Assembly (NCBI GenBank): GCA_902569115.1
Contig: CACFTI010000005.1
Coordinates: forward strand, 31,142 to 95,141
Source: an uncultured Verrucomicrobiota bacterium
Lineage (GTDB): Bacteria > Verrucomicrobiota > Verrucomicrobiia > Opitutales > Seribacteraceae
Direction: 5' to 3'
Length of the DNA stretch: 64,000 bases
Of this stretch, positions 50,401-60,097 are shown one piece after another (positions within the stretch are counted from its first letter, which is position 1; each line of letters starts with the position of its first letter). The notes below the pieces were generated by a model. That model did no database searches. It saw only the letters and a list, made by a program, of their open reading frames with translations, and was not told the origin of the DNA. The translations under genes and the position numbers were made by a program.

Positions 50401-50693
50401 AAGTCCTCGGGAGCCTTATATTCAAAAGCAATTACATAGGATAAATTCGGTTGATATGATTCTTTCAAAGATTGGAACCATATATATGGATCGTTTCCGG
50501 TGGTCTGAATTTCATAAATGCCCCCGGGTAATTCTGACAGGTTAAGATCATTCTTCTGGTTTGATAAAAGCAGTTCAATGTGAGGAAAAGTTTCCAACTT
50601 GAATGGAATGTGCTCTTTTTCCTCTGAGGAAAGAGAGAGCATGGTTACTAGAAAAAAGCAAAGTAAGCTGACTGAAATGGATGAAAATCTCAT
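47469..50693 (-). CDS. Large secreted glycoside-hydrolase-like protein of uncertain family
   Basis: 1074 aa with signal peptide; TIM-barrel-like 'MTIAVEPNHENEIVSGNNSIGDYNPESLQGFYHYLKSLYGNLIQINKIMGT', FG-GAP-like N-terminal part; next to a sulfatase. Confidence 0.5.
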   Translation of the reverse strand: MRFSSISVSLLCFFLVTMLSLSSEEKEHIPFKLETFPHIELLLSNQKNDLNLSELPGGIYEIQTTGNDPYIWFQSLKESYQPNLSYVIAFEYKAPEDFGDFVFYCRTGKKTKPTRTDLQPSEEWKWFVFPLSDGGQLIGKKIDALRMDLGEQDKKTFNIKNLRLIETTRELKLYAALGEKINQVDNFGIGLKDLKPQVSSTETVRYQDENSLSITQAVYQYLDLDAETKRLCNQSGVVPPVPLGPRIVAGEGPHPDNHTVIRILSPYQICETQFLAYPPNIRGGVGIETGTDGRGRPFIATWPLSSKLTRIIHLFNQSGGTKGKIQIPGEINPPYDLAVGDFLPKSPGDEIALTSKYAKEANPLVFVYSVLGKLLKKKAVTGKAGEYSLLTKNSNQLLIHELGRQIIHPVLSPQKKISFPVGNKKLKVFDSVYPDREFNAGKSEETLSTLHLIHQERKTSSQNIGRMENIFWFYPQDEHNGDRATWGEFPDGKYVRNGLYNYLGSAQYWSPLLKKGEIESRTYEEWTSNIDWEKALSGPAWRKSVQEYEEGKPTVWTAAFTHRWHIRKMEPISAKVDPESGLPIYLLLDRKNDTKGGGYFGRKLFDYGSQNFENEALNKLYTFAQRAFYRKLAPAYRRNPEMTIAVEPNHENEIVSGNNSIGDYNPESLQGFYHYLKSLYGNLIQINKIMGTQFTADFFDAPRDLFRGEWDDYDFENRFFREWVEYNRIVVSRRVGTSYRECLLAGFPPEMIKSHQIPDSYVFKSIVGISEGQKRISPIDWLLTTGAGFGFSRYGTYYDRENNIGQGAYSSGFDNMLIGEYASLNGSPDHALKQLLYLRNHGVSTLHVMWWPSNLDKGFNQAQETALHTMISEHDKPRQGLAGGIREIRPWKGKNKSYDIASLGTTDRHTGLIKSINQDGSFEGTVYTVPFHSHVDISVLNQKETLSIPDSGSEITTIETTRPGSLIEVNFMVIEKTPLLRMKMKHNGILLPDKTIRLENLNPNQEVRLVYKIPILMDSVSLILSSPQTTKIRDLSVIKHQDQVVNLAKKIMSGKRHQGGVTFDCLPPTNNTPN

Positions 50694-50762
50694 GAATGTA
50701 TGAAAGTCCTTAAGACCCGAATTCTTACTTATTTAAAATAAGCTTCCTGGAATTTAGGGGGC

Positions 50763-52103
50763 TTAATCTTGGCCAGCCTCTTGAGAACTTAGTCTTGGCA
50801 AGACTTCGGCTTTGATTCTTTTGGTTATATTTTTCGTGACTACTTTACGAAATCCTTCGTTGCTGATTGAGCTGGCCCATTGAATCGCTGCCTCCGGATC
50901 CTTACGAACCAAGCCATGGGCAAATCCATTAAGGGCAAAATCTCTCTCTGGTCCGTCTTCCATCGCGTTCAATTCGCTGGCGGTGATATTGGGGTCATGT
51001 CCATTGACTCCCCCAGCAAGTCTGGCGTATGCGGATGAAAGGGCGGAACGCTTGGCTTTGGTGGAGTCCAAGGAGTTGGCAAACTCGACTGCCTCCAGGG
51101 GATTTTTATCGAAAATACCACTTTCGATTACTCTTTGAGCAGTGCCTGCCTGTAATTCGGGTTCCTTGTATCCGGATACCCACTGTTTCAAGGTTTCCTT
51201 GTCTCTTCCCTTAATGACCCGTTCGGTGAATTCACGCATTAAGGATTCTGCCTTCCATTTGTCTTTGGCAAGAAAGTGATCGATCAGGTCATTGGCACTG
51301 TCTAGTTGTGTATTCCCAATCCTGCCATCGGAGTTTCTGAGCACTTCATCAATCATCCCGCTGGAGAATTGATCCATAAGGGGGATTTCACGGGAGTTTG
51401 TTTTTTGCAGGTAATTTTGAACCTCAGGTGATCTGAGATTGAGATCAGCATAATAATCAAACATTTCCTGAGGCGTTTTCTTTGCCCATCCTCTAAGGAT
51501 TTTGGCGAAGGCTGGATCGCCTTCCCTGAGCAATTCCTCTGCTACCGCCTGACCTCCAACTTCTCCAACCCTCGTCCAGAATCGATCCTGAAAATTCTTT
51601 GATTGGGGCAATTTTTTATCCTCATAGGCAAGGGCGAGGGCATCCCTGGCTTCTTTCCAGTTTTCCAAGCTAAGGGAATTGAGGAATTCCTTGGGTGATT
51701 GGTCTCCCTTCAAAAAAATATCGAGTTCTTTTTTCCATTGAGGTTCAGATCCTGGATCATCCTCAGAGGTATAATTAATTTCTGTGGTGAGTACTTCCTG
51801 TGGTTCCTTCGAAGTCAATGCCTCAGCCTGAGGCACTATGCTTGAGTGGCCGATTCGATTATTCTCAGTCGGTAGCTTGGGGGATTTCGAACTGACTTTC
51901 GTTTCTGCAGATAGATCGGCGATTAGTTGCTCAGTTTGCTCAACGAATTCACTTTGGGAGGCAGTGAAAGTTTTCTCGTCATTCGAACTGGAAAAGAAGT
52001 AAATCAAAGGAATGCTAAGTGCCATGACTCCTCCCAACGCCAACTTTATCCAATTTGTCTTCACAGATAAAAAGTAAGAATCCATTTCCTGCGGGTCAAA
52101 CAT
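50763..52103 (-). CDS. Hypothetical membrane-anchored protein with DPxxAxxWA/F-type helical repeats
   Basis: TM near N-terminus 'LALGGVMALSIPLIYFF'; repeated 'NPLEAVEFANSL', 'DPEAAIQWASSI'. Confidence 0.6.
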   Translation of the reverse strand: MFDPQEMDSYFLSVKTNWIKLALGGVMALSIPLIYFFSSSNDEKTFTASQSEFVEQTEQLIADLSAETKVSSKSPKLPTENNRIGHSSIVPQAEALTSKEPQEVLTTEINYTSEDDPGSEPQWKKELDIFLKGDQSPKEFLNSLSLENWKEARDALALAYEDKKLPQSKNFQDRFWTRVGEVGGQAVAEELLREGDPAFAKILRGWAKKTPQEMFDYYADLNLRSPEVQNYLQKTNSREIPLMDQFSSGMIDEVLRNSDGRIGNTQLDSANDLIDHFLAKDKWKAESLMREFTERVIKGRDKETLKQWVSGYKEPELQAGTAQRVIESGIFDKNPLEAVEFANSLDSTKAKRSALSSAYARLAGGVNGHDPNITASELNAMEDGPERDFALNGFAHGLVRKDPEAAIQWASSISNEGFRKVVTKNITKRIKAEVLPRLSSQEAGQD

Positions 52104-52266
52104 GAGATCTCATCTGTTGAAATTTAATTTTACAGGTTCAGTTAAGCTTAGACCCACAGCTTTACCCAATTTTGAATTCAAATGATGAAAGCTATTTTCT
52201 GTTTATAAAAGGAGGGGAGTTTTTTTAGATGTCGATTAATTCATCGATTAGGTTGAAGGTTTAGTA

Positions 52267-53268
52267 ATGAATGTTTTCTTACTGTTTTTTGTTGGTCTAG
52301 TTTCCATTTCTCAATTGGGAGCGCGAGAGCTTACCAAGTTCAGGCTGATGACTTTTAATATTCTTCAGGGTGGTGGGAATGCCAAGAATGTTGGCTTTGG
52401 AAATGAATTGTTTGGCGGTTCAAGGATAGATGAAATTGCATCTGCAATCAAATTAGCAGAGGCAGATGTTGTTGGCATTCAGGAAGATTGTTCGAGTAAG
52501 TCCAATGTGATTCTTAATGAACTTGGCGATGGATGGTATCGAGCAGGCAAAGTTTACTCAAAGTTTCCTGCAAAGCTAATACACTCAAATAAAGATCGTT
52601 CCTTGGAGGTCGTTGATGTGAAACTGGCAGGGTCACGAGTCGTTCGAATAGTAAACTGTCACTGGTGGCCCAATAATTACGGGCCCTTTCTTGCCCAGGA
52701 AAAACTGAGGGCCGATCCACAGGTGGACCTGAATATTTTAGCCAAGATTGTTGAGGAAAAAGGAGCCCGACGTGGCGGAACCCGCGGATACAAGGCAACC
52801 ATTGAACCGTTGGAGGAAGCAATAGACGAAAAAAAGGCAATCTTTCTGGTCGGTGATTTTAATGAACCGTCCAATCTCGACTGGACGGAGCATTATGCCG
52901 AGAAAGGTCCTGATCGATGGGTTGATAATCCAACGGGTACTCCATTACGGTTACCGGTACGATGGCCCGGTTCTGTTTTATTGAAAAATATCGGCATGAT
53001 TGATTCCTTCAGGCAAGTTCATACCGATGAAGTCAAAAAGCCGGGCAATACATGGACCCCGCCATATCCGGAACGAACTCCGGGTAGGAGACCCTACGGG
53101 GATCAGGTATTGGATCGAATTGACCGGATTTACCACCAAGGAAATAATGTGCAGGTACTTTCCGCCGAGGTGGTCGGTGAAAAGGGTGACACTTCAGATA
53201 TCGTAATTCAGGGAAGGTGGCCGTCTGACCACCGTGCCGTGGTCATCGAATATAAGTGGAAGAACTAG
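52267..53268 (+). CDS. Endonuclease/exonuclease/phosphatase family protein, secreted
   Basis: 'FRLMTFNILQGG', 'ADVVGIQED', 'IFLVGDFNEPSNLDW', 'RWPSDHRAVVIEYKW'. Confidence 0.88.
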   Translation: MNVFLLFFVGLVSISQLGARELTKFRLMTFNILQGGGNAKNVGFGNELFGGSRIDEIASAIKLAEADVVGIQEDCSSKSNVILNELGDGWYRAGKVYSKFPAKLIHSNKDRSLEVVDVKLAGSRVVRIVNCHWWPNNYGPFLAQEKLRADPQVDLNILAKIVEEKGARRGGTRGYKATIEPLEEAIDEKKAIFLVGDFNEPSNLDWTEHYAEKGPDRWVDNPTGTPLRLPVRWPGSVLLKNIGMIDSFRQVHTDEVKKPGNTWTPPYPERTPGRRPYGDQVLDRIDRIYHQGNNVQVLSAEVVGEKGDTSDIVIQGRWPSDHRAVVIEYKWKN

Positions 53269-53306
53269 AATCTGATTCGAAACTGCTTTTCTATGGAGAA
53301 TTTGTC

Positions 53307-54806
53307 CTACAGATCTTTTTCGGTTGCCGGAAATCTTTTGCGGGCAGAACTGTCAATCGGTTTGCCTGAACGACGGCTCCACCATTCAGGGGCACGTTCA
53401 GGGTCGTAGGATGGGTTGGGGACGGGAATGCGGGCTAGAACTTCATTTCGCCAACCCGAAAGCTTTTTCTTAAGGTCCGCAACCTTTCCTTTTCTCTCGT
53501 CGGCTAAATTGTTGGATTCACTGAGATCCTGAGAGATATGATATAATTCGATATCTCCGGTTCCGTCCAGGTATTCGATTAATTTCCAATCGCGTTCGCG
53601 AATGGCACCGGCAGGACGGTCATGGTGGTAGTGGGGGTAATGCCAATGGATTGCTTTGCGGTTCAGTTTGGCTTTTGGATTTTGCAACAAAGGAAGAATG
53701 TTTAGTCCATCAATGGTTTGGTTCTCTGGAAGCGTACCGCCTGCAGCCTCCACAAAGGTCGGATAAAAATCATAAGAAATGGTGGGCTCGGAGCTGATTG
53801 TTCCTGGTTTGATCATCTTTGGATATTTAACAATGAGGGGAACACGAATGCCACCTTCGTGGAGGGATCCTTTTTCGCCCTTGAGGGGAGCAAGGTCACT
53901 CACAACATCATCGGCTTGCTCATTATAGTCGTAGCGTTTATTCAATCCACCGTTGTCTGAAGTGAACACAATCATGGTATTGTCTGAAAGTCCTTGTGAT
54001 TCGACTTCTTTGACAATTTGTCCTACCTGATGATCGACTTCCTCGACCAAACCGGCGTACACCGGGTGGGGGAGGGAACGATTTTTCTCTTTGGCCCGCT
54101 TGCGGTATTTTTCAACCAGTTCTGATTTGCTGGCGAGCGGGATGTGTACGGCGTAGGGGGAAAGCATGAGAAAGAAGGGCTTGTTCTTGTTTTCACGAAT
54201 GAATGATTCGCAAAGTTCCGATTCGTAATCGGTACGAAACTGACCGGGAGCAGGCTTTGCAATTTTCGGATTGGTCGCCTTGAAGCGACCGGGTAAATGA
54301 GGACCATTGATTTCAGCTGCAAAGTCGTATCCCTGCTTATCCGGACCGAATTGATCGCCCCGGCCCAAGTGCCATTTACCCACATAGCCCGTGGTATATC
54401 CGGCTTGCTTCATAGATTCGGCAACCGTGACCACATCGAGGGGCAGAGCCATGGTGGTTTGAGGATTGATTACCCGTTCAAAGGGACGCCAGTGACCGGG
54501 AATGTGTGCGGTGATTCCGATGCGTGCCTGGTTCTGTCCTGATTGCACGGCACAGCGGGTAGGCGAGCATACCGCTCCAGCGGCATAAAAATCAGTAAAG
54601 CGCATTCCGTCCTTTGCAAGTTGGTCGATATGGGGAGTGTCGATGAAGTCGTTTCCATAGCAACCAACATCGCCCCAACCCATATCGTCAATGAATATAA
54701 AGATGATGTTGGGATTTGTTGCCCCATTTACATCACCAGATATAAATATTAGATATTTAAGTAAAAAAAACGCAAATACAGTGAGTTTATGTGTTCTATG
54801 TTTCAT
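53307..54806 (-). CDS. Sulfatase, secreted
   Basis: 'NPNIIFIFIDDMGWGDVGCYGN', 'GAVCSPTRCAVQSGQNQARIGI', 'IVFTSDNGGL'. Confidence 0.94.
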   Translation of the reverse strand: MKHRTHKLTVFAFFLLKYLIFISGDVNGATNPNIIFIFIDDMGWGDVGCYGNDFIDTPHIDQLAKDGMRFTDFYAAGAVCSPTRCAVQSGQNQARIGITAHIPGHWRPFERVINPQTTMALPLDVVTVAESMKQAGYTTGYVGKWHLGRGDQFGPDKQGYDFAAEINGPHLPGRFKATNPKIAKPAPGQFRTDYESELCESFIRENKNKPFFLMLSPYAVHIPLASKSELVEKYRKRAKEKNRSLPHPVYAGLVEEVDHQVGQIVKEVESQGLSDNTMIVFTSDNGGLNKRYDYNEQADDVVSDLAPLKGEKGSLHEGGIRVPLIVKYPKMIKPGTISSEPTISYDFYPTFVEAAGGTLPENQTIDGLNILPLLQNPKAKLNRKAIHWHYPHYHHDRPAGAIRERDWKLIEYLDGTGDIELYHISQDLSESNNLADERKGKVADLKKKLSGWRNEVLARIPVPNPSYDPERAPEWWSRRSGKPIDSSARKRFPATEKDL

Positions 54807-54901
54807 TAATGAAAAAGAACTAAATTTTCACTGCTATTATTTTTAAAATCAATCCAATTAGTTTGTGCAGATTGACTGAAAAAATTTTAATTATTCTAGA
54901 G

Positions 54902-56176
54902 TTATAGTGACTGGAAACAACTAGTCTTGTTTTTACTTGAACTTAAATTTTCTTTAATATTCTGCACCAAGAATTCCGCATCTTCAGCTACACTCAAAAA
55001 CCTGCCCGAGCCCCATGTATGAAGCCAGTTAAGACCAAGAAAATAAAGTCCTTGCTCATCGGAGACGCCTCTTTGGTGAATTGGTCTTCCAGTTGAATCT
55101 AAACAGTCGATTTTTAACCATGAGTAATCAGTTTTAAAACCTGTGCACCACAGGATTGATGTAATGTTTTCTTTCTTGATATTAAGAAATTCAATTTCTT
55201 CTTCAGGTAACCACTTTTTTTCAAATAGAGGTTTCTGTGGTGCATCAATGTTTTTTTTATCGATGTATTCATCAATCATTTTACAGATTTTGAGGTAGCT
55301 TTCGTCGGCTCGATCTAAGTTTTTATTCAGGTCCTTTTTAAATTGAATTAGATTTTCGTTCATGTTGCAAACGGACCCGTAAAGTTTTAGTCCTTTTAAT
55401 GCAAATTCTCTAAGATCAATTTCATGTCCTCCGTTTCTTCCTGAAAGATAATGGTTTGTTTTGGATTCAGTTAATTTCGGATTCGGTTGTTCCCCAATAG
55501 TTTTTGAATATTCACCAATTTCAAAGAGCCAATCGGTGGCATCCCTTCCGCGATAAATCCGTGGGCTCCGAGGTGCCGTTCCAACGCATAGCCTGACTTC
55601 TCTCCCTGCAATCCAAAGGTCTTCCATCATTTGTACCCCTGATTGACCCGTTCCGACCACCAAGCAAACTCCGTCAGGAATATCAGAAGGGCGCTTATAG
55701 GATTTGGAACTAATTTGAAAAACATCGGGATTCAGATTTTGAGCAAATTCAGGTTTGGTTTGTAGATCGTAAGAACCGGTTGCCAATATTACGGAATCGG
55801 CAATCCACTCTGATTCTGAAGTCTTAACAAAAAATTTACCGTCTTTATCGCGATCTACTTTTTCAACACTGGCACCTTCGTGAATAGGAGGTTTAAACGA
55901 GTTGGCAAAGTCCTCCAAGTAATTGACGATTTCATCCTTGACCATGTACCCGTTAGGATCATCACCGTTGTAATGCCAATCTGGCATACGGCACTGCCAA
56001 TTTGGCGTGACTAGACAGAAGCTATCCCAGCGGTCATTTTTCCAGGAGTGAAAACGCTGAGATCGTTCGAGCACAACATGTTCAATTTTTGATTTAGTGA
56101 GGTAGTAAGAAGCACAAAGGCCGGCCTGACCACCCCCGACAATAACTACCGGGATTGATCTTTTTAGAACAGACAT
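54902..56176 (-). CDS. nitH: Flavin-dependent oxidoreductase, MSMEG_0569-like (Nit1C NitH)
   Basis: 'VVIVGGGQAGLCASYYLTKSKIEHVVLERS' FAD fold; 'CLVVGTGQSGVQMMEDLWIAGREV' second Rossmann; last gene of the nitrilase cluster. Confidence 0.87.
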   Translation of the reverse strand: MSVLKRSIPVVIVGGGQAGLCASYYLTKSKIEHVVLERSQRFHSWKNDRWDSFCLVTPNWQCRMPDWHYNGDDPNGYMVKDEIVNYLEDFANSFKPPIHEGASVEKVDRDKDGKFFVKTSESEWIADSVILATGSYDLQTKPEFAQNLNPDVFQISSKSYKRPSDIPDGVCLVVGTGQSGVQMMEDLWIAGREVRLCVGTAPRSPRIYRGRDATDWLFEIGEYSKTIGEQPNPKLTESKTNHYLSGRNGGHEIDLREFALKGLKLYGSVCNMNENLIQFKKDLNKNLDRADESYLKICKMIDEYIDKKNIDAPQKPLFEKKWLPEEEIEFLNIKKENITSILWCTGFKTDYSWLKIDCLDSTGRPIHQRGVSDEQGLYFLGLNWLHTWGSGRFLSVAEDAEFLVQNIKENLSSSKNKTSCFQSL

Positions 56177-56177
56177 T

Positions 56178-56456
56178 TTACTCTAGCGAAAGACAAGTTA
56201 TCATATCTTCCGAATTATAGGATTTAGATTTTTCAATAATGCTGTGTAGCTGGTTCTCAGCAGAGGTGCATCGGAATCCATATTTTTGTAAAACCTTTTT
56301 GGAAGCTAAATTTAAAGCAGTACTTGAGAGTTCGACAAAGTCATGCACGCTGTAAAGTTCCCCTTGTTTGAGGTAGTTGTTGATGACAGTAGACGGTGAG
56401 TAACATGCATCTACTTTCCCATCAGGCCACTTAACTTTAAAGATAACTTCTGGCAT
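56178..56456 (-). CDS. nitG: MSMEG_0570-like small protein (Nit1C NitG)
   Basis: ORF 56178..56501; probable start at 56456 (MPEVIFKVKWPDGKVDACYSPSTVINNYL); conserved position between nitF and nitH. Confidence 0.8.
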   Translation of the reverse strand: MPEVIFKVKWPDGKVDACYSPSTVINNYLKQGELYSVHDFVELSSTALNLASKKVLQKYGFRCTSAENQLHSIIEKSKSYNSEDMITCLSLE

Positions 56457-56464
56457 ATTATAAT

Positions 56465-57412
56465 TTAGAGTCCAAGATAAGGATTTGTAGAGTGATCCCA
56501 AACTAGATGGCGATTATCATTTTCAACTAAGTTCACAGAAGTTCCCTCAGTGATTCGTCCAACCTTGCGAGCGTCAATTGAACGATTTTGGAACGCAGAC
56601 AAAACTTCAGATAAATTCTTTTCATCTACGGAAAGTAAGAATCCAAAGCTGGGGAATGCAGTCATCCATTTTTCAAGGTTGTCATCAGGGCATTTAAGGG
56701 CAAGAGGATCTATATCGATTCCAACTCCTGAAGATTCCGCCAACATGATGGAAGTGCCGATAATGCCACCCTGACTGATGTCCTTACCTGATGAAATTAA
56801 TTTTTTTTCTGCCAGTGCGGGAAGGATTTCATTGTCTTTTTGTAGCCGTTTAGGATTAACACCAAAAAAAGATGCAAAATTTTTACTTTCGCCGACATAT
56901 GATCCTCTTTGGTCACTTATCACGACAAGTATCTGTCCAGGCGAAGCATCGAAACTTGTAATCAATACATCAGCCCTTCCTAGAATAGTAGCAGCTAATT
57001 GCGGACGATCGGTTTTAAGGTTCGTATGTCCGCCAACTATGGGAATGTTGTAAGTTTCAGAAGCCTCACGCATACCACTAAGGATTTTTTCAGCATAAAC
57101 CTTATCAGGTGCCCAAATGGCATTTGTCATAGCAAGACCTCTTCCACCCATTGCGATTATATCTGAGAGGTTAACCATTACCGAGCACCACCCTGCAAAC
57201 CATGGCTCTGACTCTACAAATTCGTTCATAAATCCTTCCATTGCGATTAATTTCCAGCTATTCCCATCCGGGATAGCAGCAGCATCATCACCAGGAAAAC
57301 CAAAACTTTTTTTGGACAAACCCAGTTGGGAACAGGAAAAACTAATTGGGAGTTTTCCAGTTATATCTGGATTTTGGGCATATGATGATGCAAGGGAAGA
57401 AATGCAATTCAT
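56465..57412 (-). CDS. nitF: AIR synthase-like protein, sll0787 family (Nit1C NitF)
   Basis: ORF 56465..57442; probable start at 57412 with ATGA overlap of nitE stop. 'FGFPGDDAAAIPDG', 'WCSVMVNLSDIIAMGGRGLAMTNAIW', 'DISQGGIIGTSIMLAESSGVGIDID'. Confidence 0.87.
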   Translation of the reverse strand: MNCISSLASSYAQNPDITGKLPISFSCSQLGLSKKSFGFPGDDAAAIPDGNSWKLIAMEGFMNEFVESEPWFAGWCSVMVNLSDIIAMGGRGLAMTNAIWAPDKVYAEKILSGMREASETYNIPIVGGHTNLKTDRPQLAATILGRADVLITSFDASPGQILVVISDQRGSYVGESKNFASFFGVNPKRLQKDNEILPALAEKKLISSGKDISQGGIIGTSIMLAESSGVGIDIDPLALKCPDDNLEKWMTAFPSFGFLLSVDEKNLSEVLSAFQNRSIDARKVGRITEGTSVNLVENDNRHLVWDHSTNPYLGL

Positions 57413-57954
57413 GCAGCCTTTCTTTTGCTTAAGGTGATCCAACCCCTTTTTGGATCAGAAACGGAGTCAAAAGCGGATAAGTTCGCTTCCATTTTCATGT
57501 GATTTTTACCATGAATTTTCAAACTTTCTAACTGCTTCCAATTTAATTTTTTAAAGAGTGGAACATTTCTAAGCTGAACATGAGCCAGAAAAAGATTGCA
57601 ACCATGCTTAATTGCAGTACCGACGGCAAATCTTATGAGTTCCGGTCCGATTTTGCCAACTCTTCGGTATTTGGGTGCTACGGACAGTCGCGATCCCCAC
57701 CAAACGCCCAATTCAGGTTGGTGAATTCGAACGGTTCCAACTACTTCATCCTCTTCTGCTGCGAGCGTCGAAACAGCAACGATCGTAATCATGTCACGAT
57801 CAATCTCATCGCGATCATTTCCGTCAAATATTCCTTGTTCATTTACAAATGTATCATGTCGAAGTTGATTCGATCCTGCGACTTCCCAAGGACGGTATGC
57901 TTGCCGAATAATAAATTCAGGACATATGTAGAATTTGGGTTTTTCAATCAGCAT
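57409..57954 (-). CDS. nitE: GNAT N-acetyltransferase, MSMEG_0567 N-terminal-like (Nit1C NitE)
   Basis: 'VVGTVRIHQPELGVWWGSRLSVAPKYRRVGKIGPELIRFAVGTAIKHGCNLFLAHVQLRNVPLFKKLNW'; operon context. Confidence 0.88.
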   Translation of the reverse strand: MLIEKPKFYICPEFIIRQAYRPWEVAGSNQLRHDTFVNEQGIFDGNDRDEIDRDMITIVAVSTLAAEEDEVVGTVRIHQPELGVWWGSRLSVAPKYRRVGKIGPELIRFAVGTAIKHGCNLFLAHVQLRNVPLFKKLNWKQLESLKIHGKNHMKMEANLSAFDSVSDPKRGWITLSKRKAA

Positions 57955-59072
57955 GCCAAGGGTTCCCTGGGAATCATTTTTTTTATTCTTTCAAACGCGG
58001 AAAGGGCAGAGCAAGCACCACACCTTCCACATCCAGCCTTGATTTTGTCAGCTCCCATCCCGGATGCCTGAATCATTTCAGCAAGAGGTTCTAGTATCGA
58101 GCGCATAAATGTTGGTGATGGTGGAGAATGGCTTTCAAGCGGCGTACCTGTAACTGGAACAAAAGGAACAACAAAAGGATATACCCCAATAGAAGTGAGC
58201 TTCGCACAAACCTCGATAATTTCTTCGGCTGTGTCACCAAGCCCTGCGAGTATGTAAGTGGAAACTTGACCCCATCCAAAAACCTCAACAGCAATATTAA
58301 AACTTTCAAAATATTTTTCCAATGGAACTTGAGATTTTCCCGGCATTATCTTTTTTCTCAAGTCAGGGTTTACTACTTCAATGTGCATCCCCAAGCTGTC
58401 GATCCCAGCTTCTTTCATTCTCAAATGCCAATGATTATCTGTAGGTGGTTCGCATTGAGCCTGTATTGGAAGGTCAACCGCTGACCGAATTTCGTGGGCA
58501 CAGTCGGATAGTATTCTTGCTCCACGGTCTTTACCTGGTGGAGTTCCTGTTGTCATAACCATATGCTTCACTCCGTCCAAAAGATATGCCGCTCGAGCAA
58601 CTTCAGCCAACTGTTGGGGAGATTTCTGGGCAATTGTTCTCCCAGCTGCGAGGCTTTGGCCAATAGCACAAAACTTGCAGGTTTTGTGTCTCGATTTGTA
58701 TCGTATACAAGTCTGTAAAACGGTTGTGGCTAAAACATCCTTGGAGTGCAATTGTGCAATGTGCCCGTATGGGATACCCTCAGCGGTGGACAAATCAAGA
58801 AATTTAGCTTTAGGCGGAAATTGAACTTTGAAAAAAAACCTTCCTTCCTTGTAGATATTTGCGAAACCTTTCTCATCAGGAGCATCTGCGACAAATGGTG
58901 ACTGAAAAGCAGTTGCTGTGTGAACAGGGACCATAACGGTAAGACCGTCAATTGATAAGGCCTTATGATCAGTTGGGCCAGCTCCCCCTCTTCTGCTTTC
59001 AGCACCCGCGGAAGGGTTCATTAGTCGAATACCGTAGGTTTGTAAATCAGTGATAACTTCAGCCGCTAGCAT
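57948..59072 (-). CDS. nitD: Radical SAM protein, MSMEG_0568 family (Nit1C NitD)
   Basis: '[43 protein letters not shown]', '[19 protein letters not shown]', C-terminal '[12 protein letters not shown]'; overlaps nitC by 14 nt and nitE by 7 nt. Confidence 0.9.
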   Translation of the reverse strand: MLAAEVITDLQTYGIRLMNPSAGAESRRGGAGPTDHKALSIDGLTVMVPVHTATAFQSPFVADAPDEKGFANIYKEGRFFFKVQFPPKAKFLDLSTAEGIPYGHIAQLHSKDVLATTVLQTCIRYKSRHKTCKFCAIGQSLAAGRTIAQKSPQQLAEVARAAYLLDGVKHMVMTTGTPPGKDRGARILSDCAHEIRSAVDLPIQAQCEPPTDNHWHLRMKEAGIDSLGMHIEVVNPDLRKKIMPGKSQVPLEKYFESFNIAVEVFGWGQVSTYILAGLGDTAEEIIEVCAKLTSIGVYPFVVPFVPVTGTPLESHSPPSPTFMRSILEPLAEMIQASGMGADKIKAGCGRCGACSALSAFERIKKMIPREPLAC

Positions 59073-60033
59073 GAGTAAATGAATTATAGCTGTTCTTTTT
59101 TTCCCCTATTTCGTTTTGCACTAGCCTTCTAGTTTCAGCAGGGGTCAAATTGTGATTCAAAGACAGAATTTCTGGTCTTGCATAATGTCCTACTGAATCG
59201 AGCATTCTTTTACGCTTGGTAATAAGATTAAAATCGAGGTCTGCATAAAGTATACCCTCCTTTTCAGTAAGGGGAGGAGCTAAGTGTCGCCCTTCCGGAG
59301 ATATGATGCAGGTCATGCAACCATCTTTGATTGCTTTTTGCATGGTAACATCCGGGCAAATTTTCTCGATTTGTTCATCCTTTAGCCAACCGGTCGCGTT
59401 CACTACAAAGCAGCCAGATTCAAGAGCATGATGTCTCATCGACACTTCAATCTGTTCAGAAAAAATAGGCCCAACCATGCTTCCCGGAAATTGTGCAGCG
59501 TGTATTTCTTCGTGCTGAGTCATTAATGAATAACGTGCTAGAGGATTATAATGTTCCCAGCATGCTAGTCCTCCGACACGGCCGCAGTGGGTATCGACTA
59601 CTTTCAGTCCAGAACCATCGCCTTGACCCCATATCATCCTTTCATGATAGGAAGGAGTGATTTTTCTTCTTTTCAGCAATAGTGTTCCGTCTGCATCAAA
59701 AAAAAGCTGAGTATTGAAGAGAGACCCGTGATCTCGCTCATTGATTCCAACTACTGCGACTATATTTAGCTCTTTGCATTTGTCAGAAATCATTTGCGTT
59801 TCGTCTGATGGTACACGAACGGCATTTTCATAAAGGCACAAATGCTCTTTGCCCTGTTTTACTGGAGGCGAAATAAAAGAAAAGTAGGGATAATAGGGTA
59901 TGAATGTTTCCGGAAAGACAATGAAATCAGCACCGTTACGACTTGCTTCTTCCATCGCATCCAAGACTATTAGGATGGTCGAAGCACGGCTTTCCAAACT
60001 GGGAGCAAGTTGAACTGCTGCCGCTTTGATCAT
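59059..60033 (-). CDS. nitC: Nit1-type nitrilase (Nit1C NitC, sll0784-like)
   Basis: Putative triad regions: Glu '[19 protein letters not shown]', Lys '[26 protein letters not shown]', Cys '[20 protein letters not shown]'. Confidence 0.94.
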   Translation of the reverse strand: MIKAAAVQLAPSLESRASTILIVLDAMEEASRNGADFIVFPETFIPYYPYFSFISPPVKQGKEHLCLYENAVRVPSDETQMISDKCKELNIVAVVGINERDHGSLFNTQLFFDADGTLLLKRRKITPSYHERMIWGQGDGSGLKVVDTHCGRVGGLACWEHYNPLARYSLMTQHEEIHAAQFPGSMVGPIFSEQIEVSMRHHALESGCFVVNATGWLKDEQIEKICPDVTMQKAIKDGCMTCIISPEGRHLAPPLTEKEGILYADLDFNLITKRKRMLDSVGHYARPEILSLNHNLTPAETRRLVQNEIGEKKNSYNSFTHASG

Positions 60034-60097
60034 TGAATGTGTGAATGTTGCTCAGTAAAATTTTACCGGAAGCAAATTTTTTCACATTGAATCATCT

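Noticed and set aside
52234-52255. Short direct repeat CGATTA-ATTCAT-CGATTA upstream of the endonuclease/exonuclease/phosphatase gene
   Set aside because: Short and AT-rich; not distinguishable from chance without comparison to relatives.
57580-58071. 163-aa plus-strand ORF
   Set aside because: Antisense to nitE/nitD, which have strong family signatures.
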